From contig NZ_BAUJ01000054.1 of the NCBI RefSeq assembly GCF_000496695.1, forward strand, positions 1-39,045: a stretch of DNA of 39,045 nt, in the 5' to 3' direction. Within the stretch, counting starts at the first letter, position 1. The number at the start of each line of letters is the position of its first letter. The stretch comes from Vibrio halioticoli NBRC 102217 (GTDB taxonomy: Bacteria > Pseudomonadota > Gammaproteobacteria > Enterobacterales > Vibrionaceae). The notes under the pieces were generated by a model. That model ran no database searches. It was not told the origin of the DNA and was given only the letters and a program-made list of their open reading frames with translations. Positions 31,135-39,045 of the stretch are shown here, piece by piece. The position numbers and the translations under genes are program-made.

Positions 31135-31956
31135 TTATCTTAACAGGTGCTCAAGAAGATAGTGAGCCACAGCGTCATCTTCATTGCTGCCAATCACTTC
31201 ATTGTTTGGTAGCGCCGCTTTTACTTTAGCATGCGCGGTTTGCATGACTTTACCCATGCCTGCCATCGCCAGCATTTCAGCGTCATTCATTCCATCACCA
31301 AACGCAATACAGTTAGAGAGATCTTTACCCAAACTTTCTGCTACCGCTTGCAATGCCAGCCCTTTAGACACTTCGCCCTGCATTACTTCAAGACACCAAG
31401 GCGTCGAGAAAGCCACATTAAGCTCATTGCCAAACTCTTTGTTTAGCTTATCTTCAAAGGTGCTTAAGTACTCATGACTCTCATGAGTAAAGAAGACTTT
31501 GGCTACGCCATCTTTGGGGGCATTTTTGTCATCAAACTGACGAAATGCAAAGCCTGAAGATTTACTAAAAGACAACAGATGTTCGTCGATCTGGTTAACC
31601 CACCATTGGTCATCTTGGTAGATGTGAATGATGATCTCTGGATCTTGACGAATAATATCAATCACGGGTTGTACCAACTTAGAGTCAACGTTTTGGCTGT
31701 ACATTAAGTTGTTATTGATATCGTGTACGCGAGCACCATTAGAGGTGATCATATAAGCGGGAATCCCCGAGTTTTCGCGGATATAGGCAACGTCTATATG
31801 GTGACGGCCGGTCGCAAAAATAAAAGTATAACCTTGCTCATGCAGTTGTTTTAAAGTCTGCTTGGTCATTTCAGAGAGCTGGTGGTCGGGGGCCAAAAGT
31901 GTGCCATCTAAATCAGAGGCGACAATAGTAATGTTTTCAAAAGCAGAGTTATTCAA
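31135..31956 (-). CDS. yigL: HAD-IIB (Cof-type) sugar/phosphate phosphatase YigL-like
   Basis: 273 residues. Motif I is ASDLDGTLLAP, motif II ITSNGARV, the C2B-type cap lies in the middle and motif III/IV reads KGLALQAV ... IAFGDGMNDAEML. This is the Cof/YidA-type fold. In E. coli yigL follows pldB, as here, and YigL dephosphorylates sugar phosphates and pyridoxal phosphate. A hairpin separates the two genes, so partial read-through is likely. Confidence 0.9.
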   Translation of the reverse strand: MNNSAFENITIVASDLDGTLLAPDHQLSEMTKQTLKQLHEQGYTFIFATGRHHIDVAYIRENSGIPAYMITSNGARVHDINNNLMYSQNVDSKLVQPVIDIIRQDPEIIIHIYQDDQWWVNQIDEHLLSFSKSSGFAFRQFDDKNAPKDGVAKVFFTHESHEYLSTFEDKLNKEFGNELNVAFSTPWCLEVMQGEVSKGLALQAVAESLGKDLSNCIAFGDGMNDAEMLAMAGMGKVMQTAHAKVKAALPNNEVIGSNEDDAVAHYLLEHLLR

Positions 31957-32008
31957 GGTTATACCCTTTTCTTATATTTTCAGGATCGTTTGTATAGTAC
32001 GTTATTCA

Positions 32009-32056
32009 TAAAATAAGAAAGAGGGTAAACCATGCTTTCCTCTTTTCTTATTTTCC
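32009..32056. terminator. Hairpin between pldB and yigL
   Basis: AAATAAGAAAGAGG and CCTCTTTTCTTATTT (about 32010-32054) pair with a single bulged base. T residues follow on both strands. It lies behind pldB on the minus strand and before yigL. Confidence 0.6.
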
Positions 32057-32076
32057 TCTTTTTTAATTTAGTCGAC

Positions 32077-33054
32077 TCATTGCTCAAAAAATCCCAAAAC
32101 AGCGTCTAAAGCTTGGTTTCTTGCATGATCTTGTTCGACGAGCACCTCATGCTTAGCATCAGCAATCGGTACTAGCACCGCATCTTGGCGGACTTTACTT
32201 AGCTGCGCGATAAATTGATTTTGGGCGTTGTTGTCAACCACGGTATCTAAACTTGGCTGGATAAGAAGCAAAGGAACATTAATCTGCTGTGCCTCTTTTA
32301 CGCATTTCTCTGAGCCAATAACACCTTGCCAGACCCAGTGTGAGGTTGGGCCGCCCATTTGAATTTGCTCGGTTTGTTCAAACAGATTTGTCGACCATTC
32401 ATACCTTAATTTGCAGGTGCTGAGATTATTGTCTTTAAACGGTTTCTTTTGATAAGCCGTTTGTCCCAATGCGTAGTGAGGTTGCTTGCTCCAGCGAATG
32501 AAAGTCTTACACAAAGGTTTAACGACGGCCTTTAGTGGAGAGGGCATTTTAATCCCAAACATAGGGGCGCTTAAGGCAATGGCATGGAATGGGTGCGAGT
32601 GCTGAGTTTGGATGTAGCGTGTTGAGATTGCGCCACCCATAGAGTGACCAAGAATAAATCGGCGGCTATAGCGATTAAAATTAAATTGCTGCACGACAGT
32701 TTCTAGATCTTCAACGTAATCTTGAAAATTATCGACATGCCCCATTTGCGGATCATCTAGCAATCGCTCAGACATACCTTGACCGCGATGGTCGTAAGAG
32801 TAGATATCAAAGCCTTGCTTAAATAGGTCATAAAACAACTCTTGATAACGACAAACACTTTCAGTTCGTCCGTTGACCATCAGGATAGCTTTGCTGTGTA
32901 GCGGTGATGTGAGACTGATCCAATAGAGTTTTTTGTTGTTTTTTCCTTCCGTGTAACCTTGCTGTCGGTTATCCCAGAAACTCGCTATCGGGTATTTCAT
33001 TTGATATTCGTAGTCAGCTTCTTGGGTGCAGACATCTATCGCATTTTTTGACAT
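32077..33054 (-). CDS. pldB: Lysophospholipase L2-like alpha/beta hydrolase
   Basis: 325 residues. Nucleophile elbow GHSMGG (LGHSMGGAIS), an oxyanion segment MVNGRTESVCRY, DHRGQGMS after the third strand, a late Asp (PSLDTVVDN) and His (DAKHEVLVE) complete the triad. It matches PldB, an inner-membrane-associated enzyme that degrades lysophospholipids. Gene order pldB-yigL with rhtB divergent is conserved with enterobacteria. Confidence 0.9.
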   Translation of the reverse strand: MSKNAIDVCTQEADYEYQMKYPIASFWDNRQQGYTEGKNNKKLYWISLTSPLHSKAILMVNGRTESVCRYQELFYDLFKQGFDIYSYDHRGQGMSERLLDDPQMGHVDNFQDYVEDLETVVQQFNFNRYSRRFILGHSMGGAISTRYIQTQHSHPFHAIALSAPMFGIKMPSPLKAVVKPLCKTFIRWSKQPHYALGQTAYQKKPFKDNNLSTCKLRYEWSTNLFEQTEQIQMGGPTSHWVWQGVIGSEKCVKEAQQINVPLLLIQPSLDTVVDNNAQNQFIAQLSKVRQDAVLVPIADAKHEVLVEQDHARNQALDAVLGFFEQ

Positions 33055-33123
33055 TGCATTTGTTTCCTGTTCACGTTACAAACAGCATAACATCCTAAAA
33101 TGATAGTGAATATAGGGACTAAT

Positions 33124-33741
33124 ATGGAGTTGAAAATTTGGTTGGCATACGTCGCCACTGCAGTTATTTTTAGCCTAGCACCAGGGTCAGGCACGGTAAA
33201 CTCAATTGCGAATGGGATTAACTATGGCATGCGTAAATCGTTATCGGCAATTGTAGGTCTGCAGTTAGGATTACTTTTTCATATTGTATTAGTCGGAGCG
33301 GGCATTGGAGCATTGGTAGCTCAGTCGGCAGTTGCCTTTACTGTGATTAAGTGGATTGGTGTTGCGTATTTAATCTGGCTTGGCATTCAAAAATGGCGAG
33401 ATAGCAAAAGCTTTAAGTTGGTCGAAAATCATGAGCAAGTATCAAAAAGTCGTTTATTAAAACAAGGGATTTTTATCAACCTGACTAACCCAAAATCGAT
33501 TGTGTTTCTCGTGGCGTTATTTCCGCAATTTATCAACCCAGAGTTGCCACACCTTCCGCAACTACTAATTCTGGGTGTAACAACTATTGCTATTGATGGC
33601 ATGGTGATGCTGGGCTATACCGGCCTTGCCTCACAAATGGGCAATTTTATCCGCTCAGATAAAGTGATAGGAAAGCTGAATAAAGTGTTTGGCTCCATGT
33701 TTATTGGTTGTGGTGTTTTACTTGCCGCGGCTAAAGGCTAA
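33124..33741 (+). CDS. rhtB: RhtB/LysE-family amino-acid exporter
   Basis: 205 residues with six hydrophobic helices. It shows the LysE family signature FSLAPGSGTVNSIANGINYG (helix 1-2), GVAYLIWLGIQKW and NPKSIVFLVALFPQFI. The E. coli homologue exports homoserine and homoserine lactone. ATG 33124 has AGGGA upstream; an in-frame ATG at 33100 is further away and adds an odd tail. The last codons and the stop lie in a 7-bp tandem repeat, which keeps the ending KG-stop in any frame. Confidence 0.88.
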   Translation: MELKIWLAYVATAVIFSLAPGSGTVNSIANGINYGMRKSLSAIVGLQLGLLFHIVLVGAGIGALVAQSAVAFTVIKWIGVAYLIWLGIQKWRDSKSFKLVENHEQVSKSRLLKQGIFINLTNPKSIVFLVALFPQFINPELPHLPQLLILGVTTIAIDGMVMLGYTGLASQMGNFIRSDKVIGKLNKVFGSMFIGCGVLLAAAKG

Positions 33742-33775
33742 AGGCTAAAGGCTAAAGGCTAAAGGCTAAAGGCTA
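33729..33775. repeat. GGCTAAA x6 tandem repeat over the rhtB stop
   Basis: Six exact 7-bp units plus a partial GGCTA. The rhtB stop is the TAA at 33739-33741 inside the second unit. Each of the three frames meets TAA within three units, so copy-number change need not alter the protein. Confidence 0.93.
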
Positions 33776-33777
33776 TC

Positions 33778-33808
33778 GAATGTCACTCAATAATCGAGAG
33801 TGACATTC
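33778..33808. terminator. Hairpin after rhtB
   Basis: GAATGTCACTC (33778-33788) / GAGTGACATTC (33798-33808), perfect 11-bp stem. It is followed by ATATTTCG with no real T run, so it may be a weak terminator or RNA-stabilising hairpin. Confidence 0.55.
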
Positions 33809-33877
33809 ATATTTCGTAACATGAATCTTTTGTGACATCGGCGAGTTTGGCTTGCTGGTGTCTTTTTTTTGGCTAGT

Positions 33878-33899
33878 GTATATGGATATTCGTATATGG
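33878..33899. promoter_or_regulatory. Candidate ArsR operator
   Basis: GTATATGG occurs twice (33878-33885 and 33892-33899) around ATATTC, just 15 bp before the repressor start. The ATAT..ATTCGTATAT composition fits ArsR-family sites, but the dyad is imperfect. Confidence 0.3.
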
Positions 33900-33914
33900 T
33901 TATTGGTTGTCATA

Positions 33915-34250
33915 ATGTTGCCTCATCAATTTTTTAAACTACTTGCAGATGAAACGCGTTTACGTTGCCTATTGTTGATTGCTCGTGAAGGTGGCTTGTG
34001 CGTGTGTGAGTTGACTCATGCGTTGCAAGAGAGTCAACCGAAGGTGTCTCGTCACTTAGCGCAAATGCGACAGTCGGGTGTATTAGTGGATGAACGACGA
34101 GGGCAATGGGTTTACTACCATATCGCCACAGATATTCCTGGCTGGGCTAGGAAGGTGATTGATGGCTTACGTGATTCAAATTGCCTGAAAGAACAATATC
34201 AAGAAGATACCCAAAGATTAGTGCACATAGACGATAAGTCCTGTGTGTGA
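33915..34250 (+). CDS. ArsR/SmtB-family arsenic-responsive repressor
   Basis: 111 residues, winged-helix. It begins MLPHQFFKLLADETRLRCLL and has the two-Cys metalloid site in GLCVCELTHAL, then the recognition helix SQPKVSRHLAQMRQSG and the wing DERRGQWVYYHI. The Cys pair in helix 3 is the As(III) sensor of ArsR. ATG 33915 is chosen because the family starts here; longer in-frame starts (33852) would add an unrelated hydrophobic tail. It is first in an arsenate-resistance cluster 48 nt before the GAPDH gene. Confidence 0.9.
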   Translation: MLPHQFFKLLADETRLRCLLLIAREGGLCVCELTHALQESQPKVSRHLAQMRQSGVLVDERRGQWVYYHIATDIPGWARKVIDGLRDSNCLKEQYQEDTQRLVHIDDKSCV

Positions 34251-34298
34251 TTTGCAATTTTAAATACTCATTAACAACGTGAGAGTAAAGGATAGAAC

Positions 34299-35306
34299 AT
34301 GACTATTAAAATCGGTATCAACGGCTTTGGTCGCATCGGTCGTTTGGCTTTAAGAGCTTCATTTGATTGGCCTGAAGTGGAATTTGTACAAATCAATGAT
34401 GTGGCAGGTGATGCTAAAACATTGGCTCATTTGTTGGAGTTCGATTCAATTCAAGGACGTTGGCAGCATGAAGTGACCTTAGATGGCACTAATATGCTGA
34501 TCAATGGCAAAGCAATAAAAACCACTCAAGAGCGCGATATCGATGCAGTTGATTGGTCTGGCTGTGATGTGGTGATTGAAGCAACAGGTGTGCACCGTAA
34601 GACTCAGTTCTTGAATAAATACCTAGCGCAAGGCGTGAAGCGAGTCGTGGTTTCTGCACCAGTGAAAGAAGAAGGCATCGCCAATATCGTAGTCGGCGTG
34701 AATGACGAAATTTTTGACCCTGCTATCCATAAAATTGTTACCGCAGCCTCTTGTACGACTAACTGTATTGCACCGGTAGTGAAAGTGATTCATGAAAAAT
34801 TAGGTATTGAGCAAGCAGCATTCACCACCATTCATGATCTGACTAATACTCAAACTATTTTGGATGCACCACACAAAGACTTACGCCGTGCTCGCGCATG
34901 TGGCATGAGCTTGATTCCAACGACAACCGGTTCAGCGACGGCAATCGTTGAGATCTTCCCAGAGCTGAAAGACAAGATTAACGGCCATGCAGTGCGTGTT
35001 CCTTTAGCGAACGCTTCTCTTACTGACATCATTTTTGACGTGAAACGCGACACGACAGCCGAAGAAGTTAACGCTCTACTCAAAGAAGCTTCAGAAAATG
35101 AACTGAAAGGCATTTTAGGCTTTGAAGATCGCCCACTAGTGTCGATTGATTACAAAGGTGATCAACGCTCAACCATCGTTGATGGACTATCTACCATGGT
35201 AGTGGGTACTCGCATGCTGAAGATCTACGCATGGTATGACAACGAAATGGGTTATGCGACACGTACCGCAGAGCTTGTACGTACAGTTGGTTTAGCTGAC
35301 AAATAA
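34299..35306 (+). CDS. ArsJ-associated glyceraldehyde-3-phosphate dehydrogenase
   Basis: 335 residues. NAD site INGFGRIGR, catalytic Cys in [11 protein letters not shown], the His in [10 protein letters not shown] and [11 protein letters not shown] near the C-terminus. The sequence departs from housekeeping GAPDH at the TIHDLTNTQ loop. In ars operons such GAPDHs use arsenate to make 1-arseno-3-phosphoglycerate, which ArsJ exports. Its place between an ArsR repressor and an ArsJ-like gene fixes this role better than central glycolysis. Confidence 0.92.
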   Translation: MTIKIGINGFGRIGRLALRASFDWPEVEFVQINDVAGDAKTLAHLLEFDSIQGRWQHEVTLDGTNMLINGKAIKTTQERDIDAVDWSGCDVVIEATGVHRKTQFLNKYLAQGVKRVVVSAPVKEEGIANIVVGVNDEIFDPAIHKIVTAASCTTNCIAPVVKVIHEKLGIEQAAFTTIHDLTNTQTILDAPHKDLRRARACGMSLIPTTTGSATAIVEIFPELKDKINGHAVRVPLANASLTDIIFDVKRDTTAEEVNALLKEASENELKGILGFEDRPLVSIDYKGDQRSTIVDGLSTMVVGTRMLKIYAWYDNEMGYATRTAELVRTVGLADK

Positions 35307-35361
35307 TTAATTAAATTCACGAGCATACCTCGGTGTGCTCTTGTATTGAGGAATAGATAAA

Positions 35362-35859
35362 ATGACACATCCTACTTGGGAATTGCTAATCGATAATGGC
35401 GCCGCGCTGGTATTAACTCCGTGTCCGGGGACAAAAGAGCTGGGTTTAGATGAATCTCTGGCACAACTTAAAGAGCAAGGTGTAGAAGCTATTGTTACGG
35501 CAATCAATGTCGAAGAGATGACTAATAAAAACGTCCTTGAGCTCGGTGAAAAAACCAAAGCACTAGGTTTAAAGTGGTTCCACCTTCCGATTGAAGATGA
35601 CTGTATTCCTGACCATGAGTTTGCCGAGCAGTGGGTGAGCGTAAGCCCAGAGCTGCACCAGATTGTGAACAATGGTGGCAAAATTGCTATGCACTGCATG
35701 GGTGGCTCGGGTCGTACTGGTCTATTAGCTGCTAATCTTCTGTTAGAGCTTGGTTGGTCATTGCCTAAAGTAATCACTGAAGTGAAAACACTTCGCCCTG
35801 GTGCATTTAGCAAGCCTATTCAGGTTAACTATGCCGAAGCTCTTGCACAAACCTATTAA
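35362..35859 (+). CDS. Dual-specificity-phosphatase-like protein of the arsJ cluster
   Basis: 165 residues. Cys-based phosphatase P-loop AMHCMGGSGRTGLLAA (HCxxGxxR), WFHLPIEDDCIPD with the general acid Asp, and a helical C-terminus. This resembles CDKN3/DSP-type phosphatases and the VarH-type genes of Vibrio arsenate clusters. The substrate is unknown. It might act on a phosphate or arsenate ester linked to the pathway. It lies between the GAPDH and arsJ. Confidence 0.85.
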   Translation: MTHPTWELLIDNGAALVLTPCPGTKELGLDESLAQLKEQGVEAIVTAINVEEMTNKNVLELGEKTKALGLKWFHLPIEDDCIPDHEFAEQWVSVSPELHQIVNNGGKIAMHCMGGSGRTGLLAANLLLELGWSLPKVITEVKTLRPGAFSKPIQVNYAEALAQTY

Positions 35860-35879
35860 TTCTTCCTATAAGTCGTATT

Positions 35880-35911
35880 AGTGTGTCTTTGCCATAAAGG
35901 CACACTTTATT
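35880..35911 (+). terminator. Hairpin between the phosphatase-like gene and arsJ
   Basis: AGTGTGTCTTT (35880-35890) pairs with AAAGGCACACT (35896-35906) with one G-T pair, loop GCCAT, followed by TTATTA. It may reduce read-through into arsJ. Confidence 0.5.
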
Positions 35912-35939
35912 ATGAAAAAGAGTTCTTGAGACAATCCCT

Positions 35940-37163
35940 ATGCTATCGACTTTAGATAAAAGTGTTCGCCAGTACATGTTGGTGACGTTCAATTATTGGA
36001 ACTTCACTCTGACGGACGGTGCCTTGCGTATGCTGGTGGTGCTGTATTTTTACGACTTGGGGTACAGTAGTTTAGCGATCGCTTCTCTGTTCTTGTTTTA
36101 TGAGTTCTTTGGTGTGGTAACGAACCTTGTGGGAGGCTGGCTAGGTGCAAGGCTTGGTTTAAACCGAACCATGAATGTAGGCTTAGCGATACAAATATTC
36201 TCATTAGTCATGCTCGCTGTTCCACAAGCATGGCTCACCATACCTTGGGTGATGGCGGCGCAAGCTCTATCTGGTATTGCAAAAGACTTAAATAAAATGA
36301 GCGCCAAAAGTGCCATCAAAACTCTGGTGCCTGATGAAAAGCAAGGGGCTTTGTATAAGTGGGTTGCTATCTTAACGGGCTCAAAAAATGCCTTAAAAGG
36401 TGCGGGTTTCTTTTTAGGTGGCGTTTTACTGTCAGTATTAGGCTTCAAGGGAGCGGTACTGGCTATGGCAATGGTACTGTTCTTTGTTCTGATCGGTAGC
36501 TTGGTTTGGTTAGAAAGTGACATGGGTAAGGCGAAAAGTAAGCCTAAGTTTAAGCACTTATTCTCTAAATCAGAAAGCATTAATGTATTGTCGGCCGCGC
36601 GCTTATTCTTATTTGGCGCACGTGATGTATGGTTTGTTGTAGCTCTGCCTATTTATCTAGGTAGTGTGTTTGGCTGGAACCACTCTATGGTCGGCGGTTT
36701 TCTTGCATTGTGGGTCATTGCGTACGGTGTTGTGCAAGGTATTGCTCCAAGAATTACCGGCAAAGTGCAGGGCAGGGTACCCGATGGTAAAGCGGCGCTG
36801 TTGTGGGCTGTATTGCTGTCAGTGGTGACAGGTGCTATTGCGTATGGAATACAAATTGGTTGGCAACCTCAGCTTGTGATAGTGGGTGGCTTGTTGATTT
36901 TTGGCGCAATCTTTGCGGTAAATTCATCATTGCACTCTTATCTTATTGTCAGCTATGCCAAAGGTGATGGCGTATCTATGGATGTTGGTTTTTACTACAT
37001 GGCTAATGCGATGGGACGTCTTGTCGGTACGGTGCTTTCGGGCTGGGTCTTCCAGACAGCAGGTTTTGCAGCTTGTCTCTGGGTGTCGTTTGCATTTCTT
37101 GTGTTAGCGAGCTTAATCTCAATAAAATTACCGAGACATGCTGCACAAGTCTCTCCCGTTTAA
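35940..37163 (+). CDS. arsJ: Organoarsenical MFS exporter ArsJ
   Basis: 407 residues with about twelve hydrophobic helices and MFS loops. The start LDKSVRQYMLVTFNYWNFTL and TDGALRMLVVLYFYDLGYSS are typical of ArsJ, as is ALSGIAKDLNKMSAKSAIK in the middle. ArsJ exports 1-arseno-3-phosphoglycerate made by the GAPDH two genes upstream, conferring arsenate resistance. A bidirectional terminator follows. Confidence 0.92.
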   Translation: MLSTLDKSVRQYMLVTFNYWNFTLTDGALRMLVVLYFYDLGYSSLAIASLFLFYEFFGVVTNLVGGWLGARLGLNRTMNVGLAIQIFSLVMLAVPQAWLTIPWVMAAQALSGIAKDLNKMSAKSAIKTLVPDEKQGALYKWVAILTGSKNALKGAGFFLGGVLLSVLGFKGAVLAMAMVLFFVLIGSLVWLESDMGKAKSKPKFKHLFSKSESINVLSAARLFLFGARDVWFVVALPIYLGSVFGWNHSMVGGFLALWVIAYGVVQGIAPRITGKVQGRVPDGKAALLWAVLLSVVTGAIAYGIQIGWQPQLVIVGGLLIFGAIFAVNSSLHSYLIVSYAKGDGVSMDVGFYYMANAMGRLVGTVLSGWVFQTAGFAACLWVSFAFLVLASLISIKLPRHAAQVSPV

Positions 37164-37253
37164 TGCTGAGTTCGTCTGTTTTAGTTGCAGGCTTATAATC
37201 GCCATTATTTAGCTAGATACTTGTTATAACAGCAAATTTTTAGAAAAAACAAA

Positions 37254-37292
37254 CAAAAAAGCTGATTAAGGTATCCTTGATCAGCTTTTTTA
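37254..37292. terminator. Bidirectional terminator after arsJ
   Basis: GCTGATTAAGG (37261-37271) / CCTTGATCAGC (37275-37285) with one G-T pair, A run before and T run after. It separates the ars cluster from the acyltransferase. Confidence 0.9.
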
Positions 37293-37332
37293 TTGTTATG
37301 ATACTGGTCGCACAATAAAAGGAAGTGTTGTA

Positions 37333-38346
37333 ATGAGACAAAGGGTTTTGTTTTTTGATCTTGCGAGATGTGTTGCTGCAATTGCTGTCATCGCAATTCA
37401 TGTGTTGGCCCCTTATCGCTATCAATTTGGTGTCATTCCATTTGACGAATGGTTTACCGCAATAAGTATTAACAGCGTGAGTCGTTGGGCAGTGCCTGTA
37501 TTTATTCTCATCTCAGGTGCGTTAATGCTTAGTGATAAACGACCTTTTGAGTTTAAGTATTACGTTAAACGCCGCCTTGGAAAGGTATTAGTTCCTTTTA
37601 TTGTTTGGTCAATTTTCTATGCGTATTTATCGGGTTGGAGCAGTTATGGCTTTGATGCGACTAACGCCAAAGATACCTTGATTGAAGGGTTAGATCATGC
37701 CACTTACTACCATCTAGGTTTCTTTTATTACTTCATCCCGCTGTATTTTGTTATCCCGTTCGTGCAGATATTTGTGCGTCGCTATGATGATCAAGCATTG
37801 TATGCGCTCACGGCGTTGTGGCTTATTACCAGTACCCTATTTTTACTGCGCATTGATGGTTTGTGGAGCAATCAAATATGGCTTTACTCTGGTTTATTGC
37901 CCCTTGGCTATATCCTGTACCAAAAAGTGCCATTGACTAAATCAGTGGTGAGCTTTTTTGTGTTGATTGGGGTCGCCTCTTTTGCCATTACCATTTACCA
38001 AGTGGTGTCACTGAGTTTAGAAGCAAATGAATACACTTATGGGCGTTGGTTGTCGTATAAGACATTAAATACAGTATGTGCTGCTAGCATGGTCTTTATG
38101 TTGTGTCGTTATTATGGTGAAGGACTGTCAGCGAAAGCCAACAAAGTTGTCGGTTTTATTAGCACACACAGCCTTGGTATTTATATCCTACACCCTATTT
38201 TCTTGTGGCCGATGAAAGAGTTAGGTTGGGGGCAAGGGCACCCAGCTTGGACCATTCCCTTGTGGATTATCGTCAGTGGTGGTGGCGCATTACTGCTAAG
38301 CTGGTTGGTTTCTCGTTCTAGAAAAACCGCGTGGTTACTGCCGTAA
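37333..38346 (+). CDS. Acyltransferase-3 family membrane protein
   Basis: 337 residues with about ten hydrophobic helices. It starts RVLFFDLARCVAAIAVIAIH, the family's N-terminal helix with Arg and the His (IHVLAPY) of the active site, followed by WAVPVFILISGALML and a later GFFYYFIPLYFVIPF. This matches OafA/WecH-type enzymes that acetylate surface sugars such as O-antigen or ECA. The substrate cannot be told. GGAAG precedes the ATG and a terminator follows. Confidence 0.88.
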   Translation: MRQRVLFFDLARCVAAIAVIAIHVLAPYRYQFGVIPFDEWFTAISINSVSRWAVPVFILISGALMLSDKRPFEFKYYVKRRLGKVLVPFIVWSIFYAYLSGWSSYGFDATNAKDTLIEGLDHATYYHLGFFYYFIPLYFVIPFVQIFVRRYDDQALYALTALWLITSTLFLLRIDGLWSNQIWLYSGLLPLGYILYQKVPLTKSVVSFFVLIGVASFAITIYQVVSLSLEANEYTYGRWLSYKTLNTVCAASMVFMLCRYYGEGLSAKANKVVGFISTHSLGIYILHPIFLWPMKELGWGQGHPAWTIPLWIIVSGGGALLLSWLVSRSRKTAWLLP

Positions 38347-38394
38347 TTCCTAGGGCGGAAATAAGCGTACGCTAGAAATAACAGGAATATAGAA

Positions 38395-38437
38395 ATAAGA
38401 GCGGTCTCAATGATAGAGGCACGCTCTTATTTTTTTA
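38395..38437. terminator. Terminator between the acyltransferase and DUF2500 genes
   Basis: ATAAGAGCG (38395-38403) / CGCTCTTAT (38422-38430), perfect stem with an 18-nt loop and a following T run. It serves the plus-strand gene and lies behind the convergent DUF2500 gene. Confidence 0.8.
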
Positions 38438-38761
38438 TCTTTTTAAGGCAAAGTGCATGAACTTGTCACCTTGATAGGTCAATTCACCTTGGTTGCCCGG
38501 TGATAAAGCATGATAGTAGTGAACACCGACCTTAAATTCCCGCTTTGGCCCAAAACGCCCTTTTTGTACGTAAATCCAGTACTCTTGTTCTTCTCCAGGC
38601 TGTGCATCAGGTATATCGATGGCTTGTTTATCGATAACGGTCACGCTCGCTTTTTGCTCTGGTGCGTCAACGCCATGCACGTGTTTACTATAAATGTATT
38701 TGAATGCGAAGGCTGCTGTAGCAACAAGAATCGCGACCAAAACAAATAGAGATATCGGCAT
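38435..38761 (-). CDS. DUF2500 family membrane protein
   Basis: 108 residues with one N-terminal transmembrane helix (about 3-23) and a C-terminal beta-rich domain (YWIYVQKGRFGPKREFKVGV, then GELTYQGDKFMHF). This is the DUF2500/YhhM layout of enterobacteria, of unknown function. The protein is likely anchored in the inner membrane with the domain outside. Confidence 0.82.
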   Translation of the reverse strand: MPISLFVLVAILVATAAFAFKYIYSKHVHGVDAPEQKASVTVIDKQAIDIPDAQPGEEQEYWIYVQKGRFGPKREFKVGVHYYHALSPGNQGELTYQGDKFMHFALKR

Positions 38762-39045
38762 ATATGTCTCCTTGTTATCTATTCGCTATAGAATTTTTAG
38801 CTATAGAGTGTAGCCCGCCCTTTTTTGCTAATAGAACTATTTACGAAATAGCGTGATCTGAGCGCGAAGTTGCAATGAAAAATGGTAATTAGCTCACAAA
38901 GTGAGTTGAACCACAGTTGTAACTAAAGGTCTTATTTTGTGAGGTGAGAGTAATGAAATTATTGCTAAGCTTGATTTAGGTTCAATAATCAGCGCTCTTG
39001 CTCGATTTTACTAACAGAATAGTAAAAGATAATACCAATCACACT
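38762..39045. other. Noncoding window end
   Basis: No gene found. It should hold the promoter of the minus-strand DUF2500 gene. A short plus-strand ORF (ATG 38953, MKLLLSLI then stop) looks like chance. The sequence ends before the next gene becomes visible. Confidence 0.5.

Noticed and set aside
38953..38979. Short ORF MKLLLSLI at the window end
   Set aside because: Stops after eight codons; resembles a signal peptide start only by chance.
1..39045. CRISPR array, retron or diversity-generating element
   Set aside because: No regularly spaced repeats, no reverse transcriptase motif (YxDD) and no template/variable repeat pair were seen.

Overview
The window looks like a chromosome of a Vibrionaceae member, most likely a Vibrio. 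The right half carries the gammaproteobacterial neighbourhoods hemCDXY | cyaA | cyaY | lptM-lysA-dapF-DUF484-xerC-yigB and pldB-yigL | rhtB with Vibrio-like proteins. The left half has a GlyGly-CTERM serine protease and Vibrio-type integron attC sites. No database was searched; product names rest on recognising families, motifs and gene order.

Region 1 (about 91-16222) is a genomic island integrated at the 3' end of a tRNA-Ser(UGA) gene. A 30-bp exact direct repeat of the tRNA 3' end (91-120 and 16193-16222) marks attL and attR, each followed by a near-identical terminator hairpin. From left to right the island holds two tyrosine recombinases, a small unknown protein, a convergent pair (unknown 101-aa protein and an Integrase_1-like third recombinase), about 1 kb of hairpin-rich noncoding DNA, and a T2SS-type S1 serine protease with a rhombosortase tail. 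Next come two small genes with their own terminators, one with a leader that could hide its ribosome-binding site. Then follow a cluster of unknown small genes behind a near-perfect 29-bp palindrome, a minus-strand run of three integron cassettes without an integron integrase, and a two-gene defence-type module (DUF4297/Cap4-like nuclease plus Rad50/SMC-like ATPase) resembling Lamassu.

Region 2 (16223-17548) is a scar beyond attR. It keeps the first codons of a second integrase at almost the same distance from the repeat as in the live element, then a complete IS630-family insertion sequence. This points to repeated integration at this tRNA.

Region 3 (17549-33054 and rhtB) is core chromosome. 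It contains the heme operon hemC-hemD-hemX-hemY (minus), the TTG-started class I adenylate cyclase cyaA (plus) with CRP-like sites in the divergent intergenic region, convergent cyaY, and the cell-wall/lysine and recombination operon lptM-lysA-dapF-DUF484-xerC-yigB. A minus-strand lipoprotein/DTW pair and the pldB-yigL pair follow, then rhtB whose stop codon sits in a 7-bp tandem repeat.

Region 4 (33840-37291) is an arsenate-resistance cluster: ArsR-type repressor, a dedicated GAPDH, a dual-specificity-phosphatase-like protein and an ArsJ-type MFS exporter. In the known pathway GAPDH makes 1-arseno-3-phosphoglycerate and ArsJ exports it. The window ends with a membrane acyltransferase and a DUF2500 protein.

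The best candidates for new biology are the palindrome-controlled small-gene cluster (9244-10426), the compact Lamassu-like pair, the leader of the 58-aa gene, the duplicated RBS/start in a cassette gene, and the repeated GGTGAG(T/C)CAAT motif beside both att sites.
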